Notes under the pieces: generated by a model
Database searches by the model: none
Told to the model about the DNA's origin: nothing
The model's input: the letters and a program-made list of their open reading frames with translations, nothing else
Assembly (NCBI GenBank): GCA_963741845.1
Contig: CAVUJV010000033.1
Location: 186,001-250,000 of the forward strand
Length of the DNA: 64,000 nucleotides
Direction of reading: 5' to 3'
DNA from: Roseiarcus sp963741845
Lineage (GTDB): Bacteria; Pseudomonadota; Alphaproteobacteria; Rhizobiales; Beijerinckiaceae
Position numbers and translations under genes: made by a program
Shown here: in pieces, positions 1 through 8,682 of the stretch
Position numbering within the stretch: the first letter of the stretch is position 1
Layout: every line of letters starts with the position of its first letter

Positions 1-256
1 TGCCCTTGACGCCCTTGGCGAGCGCGGCCTCGATGTCGGCCGTCTGCTTCGGCGAAGAGACCTGCCCGTCGCTCTCGATCGGCACATAGCCCTGCTTCAC
101 CGCCTCCGCCTTGAAGGCGTTCATCATGTGGACGAAGAACGGGAAGGTGAGGCCCGGGACGGAAACAAGGATGGTCGGCTTGTCTTCGGCGAAAGCGGGC
201 GCGGACAACGCCAGCGCCAGAAGGCCGGCGGTCGCAAGGCGGCGGGTGATTCGCAT
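1..256 (-). CDS. periplasmic sugar-type ABC substrate-binding protein (N-terminal part)
   Basis: The reverse strand opens with ATG at 256 and runs off the window, so only about 85 residues are seen. The start is MRITRRLATAGLLALALSA, a clear Sec signal peptide ending near APAFAEDK. The mature part begins with a beta strand and the motif VPGLTFPFFVHMMNAFK, typical of RbsB-like periplasmic binding proteins (type 1 periplasmic fold), which deliver a sugar or related ligand to an inner-membrane ABC permease. The permease and ATPase would lie to the left, outside the window. The ligand cannot be predicted from this fragment. Confidence 0.75.
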   Translation of the reverse strand, partial: MRITRRLATAGLLALALSAPAFAEDKPTILVSVPGLTFPFFVHMMNAFKAEAVKQGYVPIESDGQVSSPKQTADIEAALAKGVKG

Positions 257-403
257 GGGGGTTTCCTCTCCGGTTCGGTCTGACATGTTAGTCAGCCTTG
301 CGCGGAACATGTCCGAATTCGGGCGCGCGGACAAGAGAGGTCCGGTCTGATTTTTCGGAGGACGGCGCCTTTCCCCCGCTCGCGGCAGGGGAGTGGGCAA
401 GGT

Positions 404-1589
404 CTACGCCGCCTCGATCGCCATGGCCGTCGCCTCGCCCCCGCCGATGCAGAGCGAAGCCACGCCGCGCCTCAGCGCTTCGCGCCCGCAAGGCCCCGAT
501 CAGCGTCACGAGAATGCGCGCGCCCGAGGCGCCGATCGGATGGCCGAGCGCGCAGGCGCCGCCGTTGACGTTGACCTTCTCATGCGGGAGCGAAAGGTCG
601 CGCATCGCCGCCATGGCGACGACCGCGAAAGCCTCGTTGATCTCGAAGAGGTCGACCGACTCCTTCGTCCAGCCGGTCTTGTCGAACAGCTTCTTGAGGG
701 CGCCGATCGGCGCGGTCGGGAATTTGCCGGGCTCGGCGGCGTAGGTCGAATGGGCGATGACCGTCGCGAGCGGGTTCAGGCCGCGCTTCTCCGCTTCGCT
801 CCGGCGCATCATGACGAGCGCCGCCGCGCCGTCGGAGATCGAGCTTGAATTGGCGGCCGTCACCGTGCCGCCCTCGCGGAAGGCGGGCTTGAGGGTGGGG
901 ATTTTGTCGGGCCGGGCTTTTGGCGGCTGCTCGTCGGTCGCCACGACCGTCTCGGCCTTGCCCGCCTTCACGCTGACCGGCGCGATCTCCCACGCGAAGG
1001 AGCCATCCTTGATGGCGCGGTTGGCGCGCTCGAGCGACGCGAGGGCATAGGCGTCCTGCGCCTCGCGGGTGAACTGATAGGCTTCCGCGCAATCTTCGGC
1101 GAAGGTCCCCATGAGCCGCCCCTTGTCGTAGGCGTCTTCGAGCCCGTCGAGGAACATGTGGTCGAGCACGCGGCCGTGGCCCATCCGATAGCCGGAGCGC
1201 GCCCGGTCAAGCAGATAGGGCGCGTTGCTCATGTTCTCCATGCCGCCCGCGACGACGACATCGGCCGAGCCCGCGCGCAGAAGATCGGTCGCGACCATCG
1301 CGGCCTTCATGCCCGAGCCGCACATCTTGTTGATCGTGGTGCATCCGGCCCCGAGCGGCAGCCCCGCGCCGAGCGAGGCCTGGCGCGCCGGCGCCTGTCC
1401 CTGACCGGCGGGCAAGACGCAGCCCATCAGGATTTCCTCGACGCTGTCCGGGGAGACGCCCGCCCGCTCGACGGCGGCGGAAATCGCCCGCGCGCCAAGC
1501 TTCGCCGCCGGCACGTCCCTGAAATCGCCGAGGAAACCACCCATCGGCGTCCGCGCCGCGCCGACGATGACGACCGGATCCGTGCTCAT
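404..1589 (-). CDS. acetyl-CoA C-acetyltransferase (thiolase), frameshifted near the 3' end
   Basis: Thiolase that condenses or cleaves acetoacetyl-CoA in the cytoplasm (fatty acid, polyhydroxybutyrate or ketone metabolism). It starts MSTDPVVIVGAARTP at 1589. The nucleophile cysteine lies in NKMCGSGMKA, the histidine in FEINEAFAV, and the acid/base region is GGACALGHPIGASG. After LVTLIGALRAR the frame is lost. Reading one base over from about position 480-488 restores RGVASLCIGGGEATAMAIEAA and a TAG at 404-406, which is the normal thiolase end at about 395 residues. One base therefore appears to be missing in a GC-rich run. Whether it is a PhaA or an AtoB cannot be decided here. Confidence 0.9.
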
Positions 1590-1807
1590 GGGCTCTTTCC
1601 TCTCCGTGCTGTCCGCGCGCCGCCGCGCTATCGCCCGCGGCGCCCTCCCCAATTAGGTAGCGCCGCGCGTCGCCCGCCGCCAGCCTTGACGGCGCCGGCA
1701 GCGCGTCAAATCGTCGCCGGAGCGATGATCGGGGCCCAGCGGCTGGCGCCGCCCCCGGGCGCCTCGCTATATATAGGCTCGAATATTTCGCGAGCATCCG
1801 GTTGGAG

Positions 1808-2278
1808 ATGAGTTCAGTGGCCAGTGAGTTCCGCAGCGCCGAGGAGCGCCGCAACGCGATCGTCGCCCTCACCATGAAAGAGACGGGGATCGACGAAGCG
1901 ATGATCGAGCGGCTCGTCCGCGAATTCTACGCGCGCGTGCGGAAGGATCCGTTGCTTGGGCCGGTGTTCGAGGAACGAATCGCGGACTGGGAGCCGCATC
2001 TCCAAAACATGTTCGCCTTCTGGTCGTCGTTGACGCTGCACAGCGGCCGCTATCACGGCCAGCCGATGCCCAAGCACATACGGCTGCCGGTCGACGCCGA
2101 GCATTTCGACCGCTGGCTCGCGCTGTTCGAGGAGACCGCGCGCGACCTCTGCCCGCCGCTCGCAGCCGAGCGCTTCGTCGAGCGCGCGCGGCGCGTGGCC
2201 GAGAGCCTGGAGCTCGGGGTTGCGGGTTTCAACGGCGTGATGCTCGCCAAAGGCGAACGGTTCCGCCGGGCGTCCTGA
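1808..2278 (+). CDS. group III truncated haemoglobin
   Basis: Small haem protein of 156 residues that fits the group III (P) truncated globins, which bind oxygen or nitric oxide. The body reads IDEAMIERLVREFYARVRKD, then a distal stretch ending FAFWSSLTLHSGRYHGQP, and the F-helix region HIRLPVDAEHFDRWLALF that holds the proximal histidine in this family. An in-frame TTG lies two codons upstream, but ATG at 1808 is the simpler start. It is divergent from the thiolase gene, so the 218 bp between them probably holds both promoters; a TATATATA stretch sits near 1769. Confidence 0.88.
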   Translation: MSSVASEFRSAEERRNAIVALTMKETGIDEAMIERLVREFYARVRKDPLLGPVFEERIADWEPHLQNMFAFWSSLTLHSGRYHGQPMPKHIRLPVDAEHFDRWLALFEETARDLCPPLAAERFVERARRVAESLELGVAGFNGVMLAKGERFRRAS

Positions 2279-2284
2279 GCGGAA

Positions 2285-3081
2285 TTACGTCGCCCAGCCC
2301 ATCGCCGCCGCCCCCAGGAGCAGCGCGCCGAGCACGATCCGATAGATCGCGAAGGCCGTGAACCGGTGCGTCTGGATATAGCCCAGCAACCATTTGACGG
2401 CGATGAAAGCGGTGACGGTCGAGACGACGAAGGCGACGCCGAGCGCGCCCCAGTCCTCGTGGCCGGCGCCGCCTTTCAGCGACTTCAGAAGCTCGTAGGC
2501 GCTCGCCGCGTACATGGTGGGAATGCCGACGAGAAAGGCGAATTCGGTCGCCGCGGCGCGATCGGTCGTGCCGGTCAGCATGGCGGCGAAAATCGTCGCG
2601 CCCGAACGCGACGTGCCGGGAAATATGCCCGCGACGATCTGCGCGACGCCGACGACGATGGCGGTCGGCCAGCTGACAAAGGGAATGTCGGCCTTTCGCG
2701 CCGTGTAGGCTTCCACGGCCAGGATCCAGACGCCTCCGAGGATGAGCGCCCAGGCCACGGGCGTGACGGTCTCCGGCAGCGTGAAGCCGAGCTTCTTGGC
2801 GATGAAGCCGAGCGCGGCGGTGATGAGGAACGCGACGATGAGCTTGGCGGCGTAGCTGAAATTCTCAGGAGTTCCGCCAGTCGAAGATCAGGTCCATGAG
2901 CCGGCGCCAGTAGATGACCGTGACCGCGAGGATCGCGCCGGCCTGGATCACGACATTGAAGGTCTCCGACCGCTCGCCGAGCCAATATTCTGCAATCAGG
3001 AGATGGCCGGTGCTGGAGATCGGGCAGAAACTCCGTGATCCCCTCGATCACGCCCAAAACAACGGCGTTCAGGTAGTCCAT
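2285..3081 (-). CDS. uppP: undecaprenyl-diphosphatase UppP (BacA), two frameshifts
   Basis: Integral membrane phosphatase that recycles undecaprenyl diphosphate for peptidoglycan synthesis. The start MDYLNAVVLGVIEGITEFLP at 3081 is canonical. The next residues are expected to read ISSTGHLLIAEYWL, and they do so only if one base is skipped near 3022. A second single extra base near 2870 separates LIFDWRNS from ENFSYAAKLIVAFLITAALG. The rest is intact, with the second signature FPGTSRSGATI and a normal C-terminus. Read with both corrections the protein is about 264 residues, the usual length. It ends 7 bp from the convergent haemoglobin gene. A second, more divergent copy lies at 5229-6054. Confidence 0.85.
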
Positions 3082-3161
3082 GCTTCAAGCCCCCTCCGGC
3101 CCACAAACGTCGCTTCCTCCTTGCAGGCGTCCTCGGACAGAAGCAACAGCTTGGCGAGCCT

Positions 3162-4283
3162 TTACGGGCAGGCTTGCGCGGTCAGGCGCTCGATTCTCCA
3201 CATGTCCGCGACTTCGAAGACGGTCGGGGCGCCGGAGGACGTCGGCGTCGCGACGATTCGTCCCTTCGGATCGAGCGCGCAGAACATGGCGCGCGGAATT
3301 TGCGCGCGCGGGTTCCCGTCCGGTCCGGGGCGGGCGGCGAGGGGCGCGCCGTCGTCGAGGGCGACCGACAGGCTTCCCGCTCCGGCGCCCGAGAGCGTCA
3401 TTTCGAGCGCCCCGCCGCCCGGCCGGTAGGCGAGGCTCGCTCTGGCGGGCAGGTCGTCGCCGCTCCGTCCCTCCGCGGTGATGAGCCCCGCCGGCGAGCC
3501 GTCCGGCCTATGGGCGTTGAGGCCGTCCGCGCCGCTCATGAGCATGGGCTCGGCGGCGTCGAGCGTCGCGGTGAGCATCCCGGCCGCCCGAAGCTCCTCC
3601 GGGCTCAGCCAGCGGATCCCGCCCGCCGGGGTTTTGCGCAGGAGCGTCATCACCGGCTCCCCGATCCCCATGGCGGCAAGGTAGCGGTCGACGGCCAGGT
3701 CGGCGCGGCTGTCCTCGTAGATCTTGCGGGTCGTCGTGAGCCCGACGGACCCGGTCGGCTCCTTGAACATCGTGGTGATCTGGTGCACGCCGATCTCGGC
3801 GGCGGGTCCGGCGATCCGCTCGACCCCTCCCGCGAGAATGAGCGGGCAGGCCGAGGCGCAGACCGCTCCTCCAACCGTGACGACGGCGTGCGCCGTGGGG
3901 CAGGCGGGATTGCGCTCGGGGCAGCCGAGGATCTGCGTCCGCGCGACGGCGACGCTCAGCCCCCTTTCGCGGATGAGAATGCCCATCTTGAACGCATCGA
4001 TGACGGACCCGCCGCGCGAGGAGAGCAGGATCGGCAGCTTCCGCCCGTGGAGGGCGTCGACGGCTCGCGCAAAAGCAGCGGCGGAGCCGGGTGTGATCCG
4101 CCCCTCGACCGATAGCCATTCCGGGCAGTCGGGCGCGCAGGCCGGGTCCGAGGCTTTCGCCCGCAGGATGTGCAAGGGCGGCTCGATCCGCGGAAGACGC
4201 GGGAGCTTGAGGTCGGCGAACGCCGGGCCTGCGGCGGCAAGGAAAAGGATGAGACCGGCGAGCGCGCCGAGCCGCCGCATCAT
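3162..4283 (-). CDS. ClpP/crotonase-fold periplasmic protein (COG3904-like)
   Basis: A 373-residue secreted protein. I place the start at ATG 4283 because a GGAG lies 9 bases upstream; a GTG at 4298 is the alternative. It begins MMRRLGALAGLILFLAAAG, a signal peptide ending near AFADL. The middle carries ILLSSRGGSVIDAFKMG and VGGAVCASACPLILAGG, matching the ClpP-type fold, with the ASAC serine in the nucleophile position as in COG3904 predicted periplasmic proteins. The C-terminal third is not recognisable. Substrate and role are unknown; a periplasmic serine protease is the family-based guess. Confidence 0.7.
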   Translation of the reverse strand: MMRRLGALAGLILFLAAAGPAFADLKLPRLPRIEPPLHILRAKASDPACAPDCPEWLSVEGRITPGSAAAFARAVDALHGRKLPILLSSRGGSVIDAFKMGILIRERGLSVAVARTQILGCPERNPACPTAHAVVTVGGAVCASACPLILAGGVERIAGPAAEIGVHQITTMFKEPTGSVGLTTTRKIYEDSRADLAVDRYLAAMGIGEPVMTLLRKTPAGGIRWLSPEELRAAGMLTATLDAAEPMLMSGADGLNAHRPDGSPAGLITAEGRSGDDLPARASLAYRPGGGALEMTLSGAGAGSLSVALDDGAPLAARPGPDGNPRAQIPRAMFCALDPKGRIVATPTSSGAPTVFEVADMWRIERLTAQACP

Positions 4284-4312
4284 GACTCTATGCTCCACCC
4301 ACGCCGGGTCCC

Positions 4313-5137
4313 TCAGGCCGCCCGGGCCGTTTCTCCGCTCAGACGCTGGTACTCGAAGCGGACGAGGCTCGCGCCATGCGTCCGCTCCAGCCGGCGCACG
4401 ATGAAATGGCCGCGCGCCAGCGTCTGGAAATGCTGGGCGAAGACCGCGTTGACGGCGGCGCCGCCGAGCGCGCCGAACACGGGGGCGGCCTGCGCCGCGA
4501 CCTTCTCGCTCACGACCAGACCGAAGCGGGCGGCGATCTGCGAAATGAACCGCACGACGACCGGGGCGCTCTGCGCCGCCGCGCCCTGCGCGGCGACAAA
4601 GCTGGCGCTGTCGGTGACGGACTTCGCGAGCGCGGCGCGCACTGCGAAATAGCCGCTCTCATAGGCGGACTCCGCGCTCCCTTTGCCCAGCGCGAAGACC
4701 GCGACGCAGGCGAACGCCGCGTCCGGGGCGCTCAGGTCCTCGCCCTCCTCGCGCGCGATCTGGGCGATGGAGCGCAGGAGGATGGCGGTCGAGACGGGCA
4801 GTTCGACAGGCAGCGCCGCGAAGCCGAAGGCTCCGCCAAGCGCGCCCGAGGCGACGGCGGCGAATTTATGCGCGCGGTTCGAGGGTTGCGCAGGCTTGTT
4901 GAGGTCGATTGTGCGGAACGCGAGCCTTGTCGCGGCGCCGAGCGCGCTCTCCGTCGCCTGCGCGATCGCGCGACGCGCGGGCCCAGGCAACGCGCTTCCG
5001 AGCGCGCCGACCGGCTTGCCGAGCGCGTCGGTCAGCCGCTGGGCGAAGCTCGTCCCTTCGAGGCAGGCGATGGCGCGCCGCAGATCCTCGGTCTCCTCGC
5101 GGGTGAGCCGCGCCGGCATGATCTCGATCGAAGACAT
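4313..5137 (-). CDS. EcsC family protein
   Basis: A 274-residue protein matching the EcsC family in layout: an N-terminal helical part (LTREETEDLRRAIACLEG), then alanine-rich, partly hydrophobic helices such as VASGALGGAFGFAALPVELP and a second such stretch AAPVFGALGGAAVNAVFAQH. EcsC proteins are linked to ABC transport and stress in Bacillus, but their biochemical role is unknown. The start at 5137 has GAGG six bases upstream. It lies 29 bp upstream of the ClpP-fold gene on the same strand, so the two may be co-transcribed. Confidence 0.7.
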   Translation of the reverse strand: MSSIEIMPARLTREETEDLRRAIACLEGTSFAQRLTDALGKPVGALGSALPGPARRAIAQATESALGAATRLAFRTIDLNKPAQPSNRAHKFAAVASGALGGAFGFAALPVELPVSTAILLRSIAQIAREEGEDLSAPDAAFACVAVFALGKGSAESAYESGYFAVRAALAKSVTDSASFVAAQGAAAQSAPVVVRFISQIAARFGLVVSEKVAAQAAPVFGALGGAAVNAVFAQHFQTLARGHFIVRRLERTHGASLVRFEYQRLSGETARAA

Positions 5138-5228
5138 GGACGCCCTCGCGTGCGCGCCCGTTTGCGCCGCATGCGAAATATAGGGAGCCAGCCCCCGAGG
5201 CCAAGAGCGGCGCGTGCGGCCGCCGCGG

Positions 5229-6054
5229 TCAGACGAACCGGATGAGGACGAGCGCTGCGACGCCCGCGGCCATGCAATAATAGGCGAAGGGGGACAGCGC
5301 CTCGAACTCGTGCTTGTGGAACCAGCGCATGAGCACGGTGAGGCTGGCGTAGGCCACGACGCCCGCGACGATGCAGGAGAGCAGCGCCATTGGGCCGAGA
5401 GTCGCGCCCTGTTTCAGGAGCTTCGGGGCCTCGTGGACATTGGCCGCGAGGATGATCGGCGTGCCCATCAGAAAGGAAAAGCGCGCCGCATCCTCATGCT
5501 TGAGCCCCGCCAGCACGCCCGCGACGATGGTCAGGCCCGAGCGGGAAAAGCCGGGGATCAGACGCGAAACACTGCGCAAAGCCGATGGCGAGCGCGCCCT
5601 TCCAGTTGAGCTGGTCGAGGCGCCCCGGCGCGTTGTCGCCAAGCCGGTCGCCGAAATAGAGCACGAGCCCGTTCACGATGAGAAAACCCGCCGCGACCAC
5701 GGGCGTTGCGAAAGCGTCGCCGAGCAGCTTGCGGAACACCGACCCGACCAGCACCGCCGGGATCGTCGCCAGCACGATCAGGAGGAGGAGCCGCCGGTCG
5801 GTCGCGACCCGCGAGCCGGTGACGCCGGCCAGCGAAAGCGCGAAACTGAGCCAGTCGCGCCAGAAGAACACGATCAGCGCAATCGCCGTCCCGAAATGCA
5901 TCACGACGAGATAGGCGAGCCAGTCGGGCGCCTTGAGGTCGACGCCCCAGTGCAGGAGCCGCGGCAGAATCACCGCATGCCCGAGACTGCTGATCGGGAA
6001 AAGCTCCGTCACGCCCTGCAGGACGGCCATGACGATGGCTTGTATCGAAGTCAA
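5229..6054 (-). CDS. second UppP/BacA-family undecaprenyl-diphosphatase, one frameshift
   Basis: Divergent UppP paralogue. The N-terminus has VLQGVTELFPISSLGHAV, the first catalytic signature with SSLGH in place of SSTGH, and the second signature IPGFSRSGLTIVAG follows after a frameshift. The break is near 5569, after GFAQCFA, where one extra base must be skipped. TTG at 6054 is the best start (GAGGA is just upstream), giving about 275 residues with several membrane helices. UppP variants with SSLGH are common second copies in Proteobacteria and may act on a related lipid diphosphate or serve as backup. It is followed closely by the EcsC gene on the same strand. Confidence 0.82.
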
Positions 6055-6151
6055 AGTTCCTCGCCTGTCTGGAAAGCGACGCCGGACAGGCGCGGGTTAA
6101 AGAGATTCGCCGAAGAAAGCGAGGCGCCGTCAGCAGGCGGCGCGACCGCAC

Positions 6152-6901
6152 TTATGCACGGAGTTCGACCTTGTCCTTGAGCTGGTCGTAGCCGACGGCG
6201 CCGACCACCAGATCCTGCCCCACGACGAAGGTCGGCGTGCCGTTGATCTGGAGCGCGTCGGCGAGCTTCATGTTCTCCTGAAGGCCGGCCTTGACGTCCG
6301 CGCTCTCCATGTCCTTCTGCAGCTTCGCCATGTCGAGGCCGAGGTCCTTGGCGACCGCCATCGCCTCCGCCTTGCCGAGCGGGCCCTTCATGCCGAGAAG
6401 CTTCGTGTGGAAGGCCCAGAACTTGTCGCCCGGGAGCTGGTTGCGCGCCGCGCTCGCGACCACCGCCGCGTCCACCGAGCCCGGCCCGAGGACCGGGAAG
6501 TCCTTGAGCACCAGCCTGAGGTTCGGGTCGCCCTTCACGAGCTTGGCGATGTCGGGCAGGGCGCCTTTGCAATAGTGGCAATTGTAATCGAAGAACTCGA
6601 CGAGCGTCGCCGAGCCGTTCGGATTGCCGATCGTCCCCTGAAACTTCGAGTTGAACAGCGGGCCCGCCTGGTCGGACACGACCTGCTGCACCGCCGCGGC
6701 GGCCTTGGCCTTGTCCTGCTTGTCGAGCGCCTCGATCGCCTCCTTGAGAACCCCGGGGTTCTTGACGAGGTAATCGTGGATGAAGACGCCGAGCTCCTGC
6801 TTCTGGGCGGGCGTGAATTCGTCCGAGCGGGCGGGGAGGGCGGCGGAAAGCGTCGCGCCGGCGAGGGCGGCGGCGAAGGCGAGGGCGGCGGTGAACTTCA
6901 T
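6152..6901 (-). CDS. DsbA-family thiol:disulfide oxidoreductase
   Basis: Periplasmic thioredoxin-fold protein of 249 residues. A signal peptide (MKFTAALAFAAALAGATLSA) ends before RSDEF. An N-terminal helical extension with LVKNPGVLKEAIEAL precedes the DsbA domain; this layout is common in the alphaproteobacterial BdbD/DsbA family. The redox motif is CHYC in FFDYNCHYCKGALPD, and the cis-proline loop is NGTPTFVVG. I chose ATG 6901 rather than 6907 because GGAG sits six bases upstream of it. It probably oxidises cysteines in exported proteins; several Cys-containing secreted proteins occur nearby. Confidence 0.88.
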   Translation of the reverse strand: MKFTAALAFAAALAGATLSAALPARSDEFTPAQKQELGVFIHDYLVKNPGVLKEAIEALDKQDKAKAAAAVQQVVSDQAGPLFNSKFQGTIGNPNGSATLVEFFDYNCHYCKGALPDIAKLVKGDPNLRLVLKDFPVLGPGSVDAAVVASAARNQLPGDKFWAFHTKLLGMKGPLGKAEAMAVAKDLGLDMAKLQKDMESADVKAGLQENMKLADALQINGTPTFVVGQDLVVGAVGYDQLKDKVELRA

Positions 6902-7306
6902 AACCATCTCCGGCGCCGGCGCGCGGTTCGAGCGCGTCCGGACGTTGATCGCCCGCAATAAATCGACAATTGCGGGTTTGTTGTGGCCGAGCGCGGCTAT
7001 CCCGTGCGTCCTCGCATTCTCTTGATCCGCGTCAGGAACGGCCGCCGGGAAACATGGGCGCCGGCGTGGATCGCGTTTCAAAAAGATGCTTCGCCTCCGT
7101 CGCGTCGCATCGGTCTCGATCGCAAAAGCGCATTGCTCTGGCAGGCTCAGGCTCGTCGGCGCCCCGCGAATACAGAAGAGCGGGCTGCTTCTTCGTAAAG
7201 GCGCGCCATTTAACAGGATATTAACCCACCTAAGCAATTGATGACCTTACGTTGGATCGATTTGTCCAACCGCCTTGAAGCTCTTGAATTGAACATTCGC
7301 GTTGCG
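6902..7306. other. intergenic region without a recognisable gene
   Basis: About 400 bases separate the DsbA-like gene from the lipoprotein gene at 7348. Overlapping reading frames here are short and show no family resemblance. The segment should hold the divergent promoters. A possible minus-35-like TTGAAT is near 7284, but no convincing complete promoter was found. Confidence 0.5.
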
Positions 7307-7342
7307 GCGTACACTGCGTTGTCTCCAAAAAAGAGTGTACGC
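7307..7342 (+). promoter_or_regulatory. perfect 9-bp inverted repeat just before the lipoprotein start
   Basis: GCGTACACT (7307-7315) is repeated in perfect reverse complement as AGTGTACGC (7334-7342), separated by 18 bases, and ends 5 bases before ATG 7348. In RNA this would form a hairpin covering the place where a ribosome binding site is expected; as DNA it could be a repressor operator. The dyad is seen directly; the function is inferred. Confidence 0.5.
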
Positions 7343-7347
7343 AAAAT

Positions 7348-8634
7348 ATGTTTGTCAGCCGCAAACTATTTCTCTTCGCCTTCGGCGCGGCCCTCCTTGG
7401 ATTGTCAGGCTGTTCCAATAGCGAATTCGGAATGCGGCGGGGCCCGAGCCCCGTTCTCGACCCCGTCGCCGTTCAGCAGGGCGCCTCGAACCAGATGGCG
7501 ATCATCAACGCCCTCACGCTCGACGCTGGCTACACTCCTGGCGGCCCGGTCGATTATTACGCAGTGTCGGAAGCCGGATTCAATTATATCGACGATCAGT
7601 GCAACGCTTACTTCGACAATCTATTCTTCGTGGAGCGGGGCCGGAACCAGTTGAAGTCGGGATTGGCGGCGGCCGGCGCCACCACCTCGGCAATTCTCGG
7701 CCTGACCAACGCTTCGACCATGAGCCTGGCGATCATTGCCTCGGCTTTCGGGTTTGCCTCCTCTGCGACCGATATCGCGGCGGAAACTTATCTATACGCG
7801 CTTCCGCCCGCCACAACTCAGGGTCTCGTCCTGAAGCTCCAGTCCGCCTTTCGCGACGCCGCCGCGCTCAATCGCGCGAAAATCAATTCGCCGACGGCGG
7901 CCTATTACATGATGCAGCGCTATCTGAGCCTGTGTCTGCCGCCGACGATCGAAGCCGAGGTCGCCAAACAGGTCAACGCGGCCATCGCGGTTGGCGTGCC
8001 GACCAGTCGCGGATCGCTCGTCTCGGTGCAGACCGGGAGCACCTTGCAGGTGCGGCGGCCGGTCGTCGTTGGACCGCCTCCCCTGACAAGGCGGATCGTC
8101 GCAACTGTTCGGCCAACAAGTCCGACTTCCACCGTTACGAAAGGAACATCCGTTTCCATCGATGTCGCCCTGCAAAGTTACGTAAGGCAGGTCCAGGCCG
8201 CTCTTTGCGTTCCCCGCGAGGACAGACATGACGGTGAGTTGAACGCCACGACAATATTGGCGATCAAGACGTACTTGAGCGCCATGTCGATGACGCCGCC
8301 TGCCAAGATCGATCCGCTGAGCCCCGACTTGCAGCCGGTCCTGCAGAAAGCAATCGACGACGTCCAGGATTGCGCCGCGAAAGGATTCGCGAATGCCTTC
8401 GAAGTGGGAGCCTACGGTGTGGCGTCGGATCCGGGCAGCGTGATAAAAGACGTGCAGAGCCGGATCAACGCGAAGCTGCAGAAGAAGGGCTCGCACACGG
8501 TCATCGAGGAGACCGGCGCCTTCGACGCCAAGACGCGGAACGCTATCGAAGAGCTTCGCGGGCTTGCAAATATGCCGCCTCTCAATGGGGAAATGACCAA
8601 AGAATTCGAGCATTTCTTGTTCTCAAGCAACTGA
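7348..8634 (+). CDS. secreted lipoprotein with glycine/alanine-rich hydrophobic segment
   Basis: A 428-residue lipoprotein with a lipobox LSGC at the end of its signal peptide (MFVSRKLFLFAFGAALLGLS), so it should be lipid-anchored in the envelope. Residues about 105-150 form a hydrophobic Gly/Ala-rich stretch (GLAAAGATTSAILGL, then IIASAFGFASSA) that could insert into membrane. Two C-terminal segments, near residues 275-310 and 370-405, each pair a helix with an acidic turn (FDAKTRNAIEELRG) and faintly recall peptidoglycan-binding repeats. No characterised family is recognised. It is the first gene of a three-gene cassette and lies 48 bp before the murein hydrolase. Confidence 0.7.
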   Translation: MFVSRKLFLFAFGAALLGLSGCSNSEFGMRRGPSPVLDPVAVQQGASNQMAIINALTLDAGYTPGGPVDYYAVSEAGFNYIDDQCNAYFDNLFFVERGRNQLKSGLAAAGATTSAILGLTNASTMSLAIIASAFGFASSATDIAAETYLYALPPATTQGLVLKLQSAFRDAAALNRAKINSPTAAYYMMQRYLSLCLPPTIEAEVAKQVNAAIAVGVPTSRGSLVSVQTGSTLQVRRPVVVGPPPLTRRIVATVRPTSPTSTVTKGTSVSIDVALQSYVRQVQAALCVPREDRHDGELNATTILAIKTYLSAMSMTPPAKIDPLSPDLQPVLQKAIDDVQDCAAKGFANAFEVGAYGVASDPGSVIKDVQSRINAKLQKKGSHTVIEETGAFDAKTRNAIEELRGLANMPPLNGEMTKEFEHFLFSSN

Positions 8635-8682
8635 TCTCCAAGAAGGGCAATTTTTTAAAATTATAGACCGGGAAGCCATCGA

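Noticed and set aside
2285..6054. Both uppP copies being true pseudogenes
   Set aside because: The shifts are single bases, the sequence on both sides is fully conserved, and the same defect affects essential genes, so error is more likely.
6902..7237. Long N-terminal extension of the DsbA-like protein
   Set aside because: The signal peptide begins at 6901, and the extension lacks hydrophobic or conserved parts.
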